From NCBI RefSeq assembly GCF_004217185.1, contig NZ_SHKL01000001.1, positions 4,400,001-4,464,000 of the forward strand: DNA of 64,000 nucleotides, in the 5' to 3' direction. The notes beneath the pieces were generated by a model that was not told the DNA's origin, did not search any database, and saw only the letters and a program-made list of their open reading frames with translations. Made by a program: the position numbers and the translations under genes. Below are positions 58,963 through 64,000 of this stretch, piece after piece. The number at the start of each line of letters is the position of its first letter. Positions within the stretch are counted from its first letter, which is position 1. Origin of the DNA: Pseudonocardia sediminis. Lineage in GTDB: Bacteria > Actinomycetota > Actinomycetes > Mycobacteriales > Pseudonocardiaceae.

Positions 58963-59000
58963 CCGCCGACGTGCTATCTCCCGCGGAGGCGGAGTCATGA
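58927..59000 (+). repeat. Tandem 36-base imperfect repeat (38-base period)
   Basis: 58927-58962 and 58965-59000 match at 30 of 36 positions. Each copy contains CTCCCGCGGAGG with GGAGG 7 bases before a start codon and ends in a stop that overlaps that start. Duplication therefore copied a ribosome-site-plus-restart module. Confidence 0.75.
58959..59000 (+). CDS. Minigene 2 between formate dehydrogenase subunits (13 codons)
   Basis: GTG 58959 overlaps the stop of minigene 1 (GTGA) and follows GGAGG by 7 bases. The frame encodes VTADVLSPAEAES (initiator Met) and ends at TGA 58998-59000, which overlaps the ATG of the membrane subunit (ATGA). Its GGAGG at 58985-58989 serves that ATG. The shared DVLSPAE core is due to the duplication. 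Confidence 0.6.
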   Translation: MTADVLSPAEAES

Positions 59001-60175
59001 CCGTCCGGGAACGCCTGCGGACCGCCGCCGGGGTACTGGGCATGGGCGGGCCGGCCACCCGTGCCCAGGCGCCGGCGACCGACACCGCGTCGACGACGAG
59101 CACCCCGCTCGAGGCGCCGCACGTCGCGCCCGCGCCGCAGGACGCCGGTGCCCGCGACACCGTCGCCCGCGGCGATCGTCTGCCCGACGACGCCGGAGGC
59201 CGCGGTGGTGGTGGACGGCGCCGGCGCAAGGGCGGCCGCGGCGAGCAGCTGATGGTGCCCGACGCGGAGTTCCGCTCGTACTACGACCGGCCGATCATCA
59301 AGCCGCCGGTGTGGAAGAAGCCGGACGTCCCCGCCTACCTCTACCTGGGCGGGGTCGCCGGCGTCTCGTCGTCGCTGGCCGCGCTCGGCGACCTGACCGG
59401 ACGGACGTCGCTGCGCCGGGTCGGCCGGCTGACCTCGGCCGGCGCGGCGGTGAGCAGCGTCGTGTTCCTCGTCCACGACCTCGGTCGCCCGGCGCGGTTC
59501 CTGCACATGATGCGGGTGTTCAAGCCGACGTCGCCGCTGTCGATGGGGTCCTGGATCCTGGCCACGTTCAGCACGTTCTCCGGAGCGACCGCGGCCCTGG
59601 AGCTGACCGGCTGGTTCCCCCGGCTCGGACGGCTCTCCGGGATCGCCGCCGGGGTGTTCGGCCCGGCGATGATCACCTACACCGCGGTGCTGTTCTCCGA
59701 CACCGCCGTCCCGGCCTGGCACGACGCCTACGAGGAGCTGCCGTTCGTCTTCGCCGGCAGCGCCATGGCCGCCGGCGGCTCGGTCTGCCTGCTGACCGGG
59801 CGCGACGCCGCTCCGGCACGCCGGGTCGCCGTGGCCGGGGCCGCGCTGGAGGTCGCCGCGATCACGGTGATGGAACGACGGATCGGCTACTCCGCGCGCG
59901 CCTACACCACCGGCCGCGCCGGGACGGTCCTGCGCGCGGCGCGGGCCGCGACGATCACCGGCGGCATCGTCGCGGCGGCGTCCGGGTTCGTCCGCGGGCG
60001 CCGCGGGCGGCTGCTGGGCATCGCGTCGGCTCTGCTGCTCAACGGGGCGTCGGCGGCCACCCGGTACGGGGTGTTCGAGGCCGGGATGGTCTCCGCCCGC
60101 GACCCCGCCTACATCGTCGTCCCGCAGCGCGAGCGGATGCGGGCCCGGGAGGCCGACGCGACCGGGACGTCGTGA
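58997..60175 (+). CDS. NrfD/PsrC-like membrane subunit of formate dehydrogenase
   Basis: The 392-residue product has a disordered N-terminal region of about 80 residues (Pro/Ala/Arg-rich), a conserved RSYYDRPIIKPPVWKKPDVPAYLYLGG entry and about 8 membrane helices with the NrfD signature (LVHDLGRPARFLHMMRVFKPTSPLSMGSWIL). It anchors the dehydrogenase and probably delivers electrons to menaquinone. ATG 58997 overlaps minigene 2. The long variable N-terminus is not needed for the fold and may mark loose gene-start evolution in this spot. Confidence 0.87.
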   Translation: MTVRERLRTAAGVLGMGGPATRAQAPATDTASTTSTPLEAPHVAPAPQDAGARDTVARGDRLPDDAGGRGGGGRRRRKGGRGEQLMVPDAEFRSYYDRPIIKPPVWKKPDVPAYLYLGGVAGVSSSLAALGDLTGRTSLRRVGRLTSAGAAVSSVVFLVHDLGRPARFLHMMRVFKPTSPLSMGSWILATFSTFSGATAALELTGWFPRLGRLSGIAAGVFGPAMITYTAVLFSDTAVPAWHDAYEELPFVFAGSAMAAGGSVCLLTGRDAAPARRVAVAGAALEVAAITVMERRIGYSARAYTTGRAGTVLRAARAATITGGIVAAASGFVRGRRGRLLGIASALLLNGASAATRYGVFEAGMVSARDPAYIVVPQRERMRAREADATGTS

Positions 60176-60188
60176 GCCCCGGCGGCTC
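60174..60188. terminator. Small hairpin at the end of the formate dehydrogenase operon
   Basis: GAGCC (60174-60178) and GGCTC (60184-60188) pair across CCGGC just at and after the membrane-subunit stop, before the convergent YrhK-like gene. Weak but correctly placed. Confidence 0.3.
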
Positions 60189-60202
60189 TCCCGCGCCGCG
60201 TC

Positions 60203-60523
60203 TCAGAAGTCCTCGGGGTCCTCGTGCGTGCGGCGGCTCCCCACGCCGGCGCGCTCGGACTCCAGGCGGCGCAGGGTGACCCGGCGGGAGAGCCGGATCG
60301 CCGGGCGGATGGCGAGCTGGGCGCTGCCGACGACGAACAGCCAGACGCCGGGGTCGTGGTCCTGGGCGAAGAAGTAGAAGCTGCCGATGAAGAACTCGAT
60401 CGCGATCAGCGCGTCGTTGATGATGCTCGCGGTCTCGTAGCGGTCCCGGATCACCACCTCGCGGTGGCCGAGGTGCAGCGTCAGGTCGGGGTCGGCCGGG
60501 TCGTGGCGGAAGGTCGGCGGCAT
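60203..60523 (-). CDS. YrhK domain-containing membrane protein
   Basis: The 106-residue product matches the YrhK domain: RDRYETASIINDALIAIEFFIGSFYFF followed by GVWLFVVGSAQLAIRPAIRLSRRV, giving two membrane helices. In B. subtilis yrhK lies next to formate dehydrogenase-like genes, and here too it is beside a formate dehydrogenase operon, which supports a link. The frame is open upstream, but ATG 60523 (MPPTFRHD) starts a normal-length product. Function unknown. Confidence 0.8.
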   Translation of the reverse strand: MPPTFRHDPADPDLTLHLGHREVVIRDRYETASIINDALIAIEFFIGSFYFFAQDHDPGVWLFVVGSAQLAIRPAIRLSRRVTLRRLESERAGVGSRRTHEDPEDF

Positions 60524-60649
60524 GCGCGTGAAGCTACGAGCGGGTGGAGGGGGCGGCTCGCCGGAGCGCGGACCGGCAGCCGATGGGGTGAATAGCGGCG
60601 GACCGATCGGGTAGGCCTGTGGCACAAGCACAACCGGGAGGTGCGCGCG

Positions 60650-62575
60650 ATGGGCGGGACCGACTCCGCGGCCGACGCGTTCGACGACCTCCCCGACCCT
60701 GCGTGGGAGATCGGCGCGGACGATCTCGTGGTGCGCGCGGCCAACGCGGCCGCCCGCGCGACCGGGATCGCGGTCGGCGACCGGGTCGAGCAGCTCCCGA
60801 TCGCGCCGGACTCGCGGGCCGGGGCGTTCACCGCGTTGCGCGCGACGCTGCGTTCCGGGCACGCCCGCCGCGGGCTGGACTGGACCTTGTCGGGAGTGCA
60901 CCACGCCGTCGACCTCGTCCGGGTCCTCGACGACGACGGCCGGGTCCGCGGTGTGCTCGCCCAGGCACGGGTGATCCCGGACCCGGCGCCGGTGCACCTG
61001 GTCCCGGCGGGAGGGGACGGTCCCTCGCCCGATCCGCAGACCGGTCCGAACGGGCCGGACGGCGACGACTCCCCCGCCCACAACCCCTCCCGGGTGCCGG
61101 TGCCGGGTGCCTTCCGGCTGGCCGTGCACCGCCTCGCCGCGGCCGGGACGGACGAGGCCACCGGCGACTGGTTCGGCGCCGTCGCGCTGCAGGACGGCCG
61201 CCTCGTTCTCATGGTCGGTGGGGTACCGGACCCCGCCCCGGACCCCGGCGATGGCGGCGACCGTGCCCCCGTCGTCATCGGGGGTCTGCGCGCGGTGCTC
61301 TCCGAGGCGCTGCGCGCGGGCGAGCCGCTGACCGAGGCGGTGCGACGCGCGGACGCCGCGGCCGCTCGCCTGCCGGCCGGGCACGGCGCCACGCTGACCG
61401 CGGCCGTGCTCGACCCGCGGTCCGGAACCGTCGAGCACGTGTCCTGCGGGCACTGCCCGCCGTTGCTGTGCCTCGGTTCCGCCCGGGGACCCGGCGTGGT
61501 CCGCCCGCTCGCCGGCCCCTCGTCCGGGCCGCTCGGCGTCGGTGCGCCCGTGACCGTGCCGCACGTCGAGCCCCTGGCCCCCGGTTCGGCCCTGGTGCTG
61601 TGCTCCAACGACCTCGTCGAACGCCCGGGCCGTCCGGTCACCGCGGGCGTCGACGAGCTGGCCGCCGCGCTGCGCCGGAGCTGGCGCCCGACCGACGCCC
61701 CCGCCGCCGCGGACGCGCTCTGCGCCCAGGTGCTCGACGCGCTGCCCGCCGGCTGCGAGGGCGTGCTGATGGCGGCGACGGTCCCGGCCGGCACAGCGCG
61801 GGCGATGGCCACCCGGATCACCGCCGACCCGCGGCGGATCGTCGGCGTCCGGGAGCGGCTCGAGACCTGGCTGCGCGAGACCGGCGTCCCGTCCGAGGTG
61901 CTGGCGTCGGTGCCGATCGTCGCGTCCGAGCTCGTCACCAACGCCGTGCAGCACGCCTACCCACCCGGCGTGGACGGGCCGGTCCGGGTGCGCGCCGCCC
62001 ACGAGAGCCCCTCGGCCCTGGTCCTCACGGTCTCCGACGACGGCAGCTGGGGCCCACCGACGCCGGTCGAGCAGGAGCCGCGCCGCGGGTTCGGGCTCGC
62101 CGTGGCGCGGAACCTCGCCGACGCCCTCGACATCGACTCCGGGCCCCGCGGGACGACCGTGCGCGCCCGGTTCGGGCTGACCCGGCCGGTCGTCGTCCGC
62201 CACGGCGACGCGCCGCACCTGCGCGTCGCCGGTCCCGGGTTCGGCATGCTCACCAGCGGGGAGCCACCGACCCGGCTGCGGGTGCACGGCCCGATCGGCC
62301 CCGCCGCCGCCGAGGACCTGCGGTCGGCCCTGCTCTACACGACGGCGGGCGGCACCCGCGCGATCACGCTGGACCTGGCGGAGGTCACCGAGCTCGGTGC
62401 CGAGGCGGTCCGGGTCCTGCACGAGTTCGCCGGTTTCGCCGACCCCTCCCCCGCGGTGCGGGCACCGGAGGGCTCGGTCGCACGGGCCATGCTGGCCCTC
62501 GCCGATCTCGGCTCCCTGGTCGACGACACCCTCGCCCCGGACGACGACCCCGCCGCCGCCTCCCGGATCCGCTGA
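60650..62575 (+). CDS. PAS/PP2C-like/HATPase/STAS partner-switching protein
   Basis: The 641-residue product carries in order a PAS-like region (about 8-105), a SpoIIE/PP2C-like region (about 150-380), an anti-sigma-type HATPase domain (about 395-500; ASELVTNAVQHAYP, VSDDGSW, RGFGLAVARNLADAL) and a STAS domain (about 535-625). The phosphatase metal motifs are degenerate: GDW near 172 remains, but the usual GDVxGHG is VGGVPDP near 188 and the TDGLVE motif is SNDLVE near 319. The STAS phospho-Ser site reads VTELGAEAV. ATG 60650 follows GGGAGG by 8 bases; GTG 60641 would overlap that site. Likely a stress or sigma-factor switch. Confidence 0.85.
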   Translation: MGGTDSAADAFDDLPDPAWEIGADDLVVRAANAAARATGIAVGDRVEQLPIAPDSRAGAFTALRATLRSGHARRGLDWTLSGVHHAVDLVRVLDDDGRVRGVLAQARVIPDPAPVHLVPAGGDGPSPDPQTGPNGPDGDDSPAHNPSRVPVPGAFRLAVHRLAAAGTDEATGDWFGAVALQDGRLVLMVGGVPDPAPDPGDGGDRAPVVIGGLRAVLSEALRAGEPLTEAVRRADAAAARLPAGHGATLTAAVLDPRSGTVEHVSCGHCPPLLCLGSARGPGVVRPLAGPSSGPLGVGAPVTVPHVEPLAPGSALVLCSNDLVERPGRPVTAGVDELAAALRRSWRPTDAPAAADALCAQVLDALPAGCEGVLMAATVPAGTARAMATRITADPRRIVGVRERLETWLRETGVPSEVLASVPIVASELVTNAVQHAYPPGVDGPVRVRAAHESPSALVLTVSDDGSWGPPTPVEQEPRRGFGLAVARNLADALDIDSGPRGTTVRARFGLTRPVVVRHGDAPHLRVAGPGFGMLTSGEPPTRLRVHGPIGPAAAEDLRSALLYTTAGGTRAITLDLAEVTELGAEAVRVLHEFAGFADPSPAVRAPEGSVARAMLALADLGSLVDDTLAPDDDPAAASRIR

Positions 62576-62593
62576 GCGGTTCCCGGAGCCGGT

Positions 62594-62611
62594 CCCGGTG
62601 GGCCGACCGGG
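62594..62611. terminator. Short hairpin between convergent genes
   Basis: CCCGGT (62594-62599) and ACCGGG (62606-62611) pair with a 6-base loop between the STAS-protein stop and the glycosyltransferase stop. Other GC-rich pairings are possible here. Confidence 0.35.
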
Positions 62612-62623
62612 CGCCGGCCGGAC

Positions 62624-63850
62624 TCAGACGGACGCCGCGACGGTGTCCTCCCCGTCGTCGACCACCGCGGTGGAGACCGGCGTGGTCGAGACGACCGTGG
62701 TGGAGATCGCCTCGCGGTACACCTCCGTCATCGCCTCCACGATCCGCGACCGCGCGTACCGCGACGACGCGCGGTCGCGTCCGGCGATCCCGAAGGCGGT
62801 CACGGTGCCCGCGTCGCCGATCACCTCGCGCAGTGCCGCCGCGAGCTCGGACGGGCGTCCGGGCAGCACGTGCACGCCCGTGACCTGGTCCACGACGGTG
62901 TCGCGCAGCCCGCCGACCGCCGTCGCGACGACGGCGCGCCCGCAGGCCATCGCCTCCAGCGCCGCCGTCCCCGACGACTCCCTCGGGGGCGTGCTGGCCA
63001 GCACGTCCGCGGAGCGCAGGAGCCGGGGGACGTCGGCGCGCGAGACCGCCCCGAGGAACCGCACCCGCTTGGCGACACCGTTGCGGGCCGCGGCCGCGTG
63101 CAGCCGCGCGAGGTCCGGGTCGTCCGCGGCCCGCTCCGGAGCCGGGCCGCCGGCGACGAACAGCTCGGCGTCCGGGACCGCGCGCAGCGCCTGGATCACC
63201 TCGTCCGTCCCGCCGCCGGGGGCCACCGAGCCCAGCGAGACGATCCGGGGGCGGTCGGCGCGGCGCAGCGACGGGCCGTCCGGGCGCCAGATCTCGGTGT
63301 CGATCCCGGCCGGTACGACCCGCAGCCGCGCCCGCGGCGCGCCGCGCTGCAGCAGCGCCGACAGCTCGTCCTCGCTGAGCGCCACGACCCGGTCCGCGGA
63401 CCGCGCGACGGCCTGCTCGGCCGGGGCCCGGCCGGCCGGCCCGGAGCCGGGCCGGGACAGACCGTGGAACGTCTGGACCCGGGGGATGGCGTGCGCCGCC
63501 GCGCCCGCGGCCAGACCGGACGTCCAGTGGTGGGCGTGCACGACGTCCGGCCGGTCCGCCCGCCAGTGCTCGTCGAGCTGCCGTGCCAGCTCGGGGACGG
63601 CGGCGACCAGGCGTTCCCCGGGCAGCGGCGACGGCGGGCCCGCGTCGAGGTGACGCACCGTCAGGCCGGGCCGGGGCGAGACCGTCGACGGACGGGAGGG
63701 ATCGTCACGCCGTGCGAGGACGGTCACCTCGTGACCGGCGCCGGCCAGTGCGTCGGCCAGCTCCCCGACCTGCACCGCCTGCGCCGACCATCCCGGGTCA
63801 CCGGGCTCGGCGAACGGACTGACCTGCACGGACACGAGATCGATACGCAT
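62624..63850 (-). CDS. GT4 family glycosyltransferase
   Basis: The 408-residue GT-B enzyme has an N-terminal acceptor half (SPFAEPGDPGWSAQAVQVGELADALAGAGHEV; DVVHAHHWTSGLAA) and a C-terminal donor half with the retaining GT4 motif ESSGTAALEAMACGRAVVATAVGG (E-x7-E). The tail has a low-complexity STTVVSTTPVSTAVV stretch. ATG 63850 follows GGAGG. It is similar to MshA-like and polysaccharide glycosyltransferases, but the donor and acceptor cannot be fixed. The 150 bases upstream to the window end hold only a promoter region, with an ACGGG-ATA-CCCGT inverted repeat at 63912-63924. Confidence 0.87.
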   Translation of the reverse strand: MRIDLVSVQVSPFAEPGDPGWSAQAVQVGELADALAGAGHEVTVLARRDDPSRPSTVSPRPGLTVRHLDAGPPSPLPGERLVAAVPELARQLDEHWRADRPDVVHAHHWTSGLAAGAAAHAIPRVQTFHGLSRPGSGPAGRAPAEQAVARSADRVVALSEDELSALLQRGAPRARLRVVPAGIDTEIWRPDGPSLRRADRPRIVSLGSVAPGGGTDEVIQALRAVPDAELFVAGGPAPERAADDPDLARLHAAAARNGVAKRVRFLGAVSRADVPRLLRSADVLASTPPRESSGTAALEAMACGRAVVATAVGGLRDTVVDQVTGVHVLPGRPSELAAALREVIGDAGTVTAFGIAGRDRASSRYARSRIVEAMTEVYREAISTTVVSTTPVSTAVVDDGEDTVAASV

Positions 63851-64000
63851 GAAACCTCCGGGCTGCACGCCAAAGCGGGCACGCGCAGGTGGCTCTACAC
63901 GTCTCTCGGTGACGGGATACCCGTTCGCCGCGGCCGTCACACGCCCGTCTCGGCGAACCGGGTTTACCGGGCCCCCCGGGAGGTACAGCCGTGGCGCCGG

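Noticed and set aside
63912..63930. SigB/SigF-type promoter (GGGTAT) for the glycosyltransferase
   Set aside because: GGGTAT occurs on the minus strand within an inverted repeat, but no GTTT-type -35 box is at the needed 15-17-base spacing.

Overview
The window is 64 kb of very GC-rich DNA with dense, overlapping genes, frequent GTG starts and actinobacterial gene families: an F420-dependent LLM oxidoreductase, a 13E12-type DUF222/HNH endonuclease, WS/DGAT acyltransferase, a SigE-family ECF factor and LexA boxes of the GAAC-N4-GTTC type. It looks chromosomal and most resembles Pseudonocardia or a close relative; that genus call is an inference from gene content. I found no tRNA, rRNA, CRISPR array, insertion sequence or phage module.

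Region 1 (1-14.5 kb) is a catabolic, acyl-CoA-centred region: the end of an SDR gene, an acyl-CoA synthetase, a SnoaL-FMO fusion, a quinone-reductase-like enzyme, an RmlC-like epimerase coupled to a SAF-domain oxidoreductase, an F420 oxidoreductase/SDR pair, a MenB/BadI-like hydrolase, a nitronate monooxygenase, two TetR regulators and a thiolase-enoyl-CoA hydratase fusion. Matching 13-bp sites on both sides of the second TetR gene suggest that it controls its neighbours.

Region 2 (14.6-19.2 kb) is a four-gene chain with overlapping starts and stops: glycerate kinase, a small exported Pro/Thr-rich protein, a HAMP 'histidine kinase' whose phospho-acceptor His is Ile, and a DASS/SLC13-type anion permease. 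It reads as a glycerate or organic-acid uptake and use module with an unusual sensor.

Region 3 (19.2-33.8 kb) holds a DUF1684 protein, two NTF2-like proteins, a SigE-family sigma factor, an EamA transporter, an MntR-controlled Mn(II) ABC importer (25.9-22.6 kb), an iron-complex/siderophore-type importer (28.9-25.9 kb), an AcoR/MimR-like activator divergent from an orphan propane-monooxygenase-type reductase that is coupled to a Gls24-like protein, and dinB with a LexA box on its start codon.

Region 4 (33.9-48.6 kb) holds a mesaconyl-CoA-type hydratase and CoA-transferase pair, a membrane-anchored NlpC/P60 protein, a ferritin-like hydrolase, a TetR regulator, a glycerolipid acyltransferase operon (PlsB, HAD-PlsC, WS/DGAT, alpha/beta hydrolase), a CvpA protein and the SOS-boxed 13E12 HNH gene.

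Region 5 (48.7-64 kb) holds two tandem paralogues of an unrecognised zinc-ribbon family (the shorter one frameshifted), a methyltransferase with an iron-box-like site, DJ-1/PfpI and SRPBCC genes, a catalase, and a selenocysteine formate dehydrogenase operon. In that operon, in-frame TGA at 55301 encodes Sec, a SECIS-like hairpin follows, and two 13-14-codon duplicated minigenes link the iron-sulfur and membrane subunits. The window ends with a YrhK protein, a PAS/PP2C/HATPase/STAS protein with degenerate phosphatase and STAS sites, and a GT4 glycosyltransferase.
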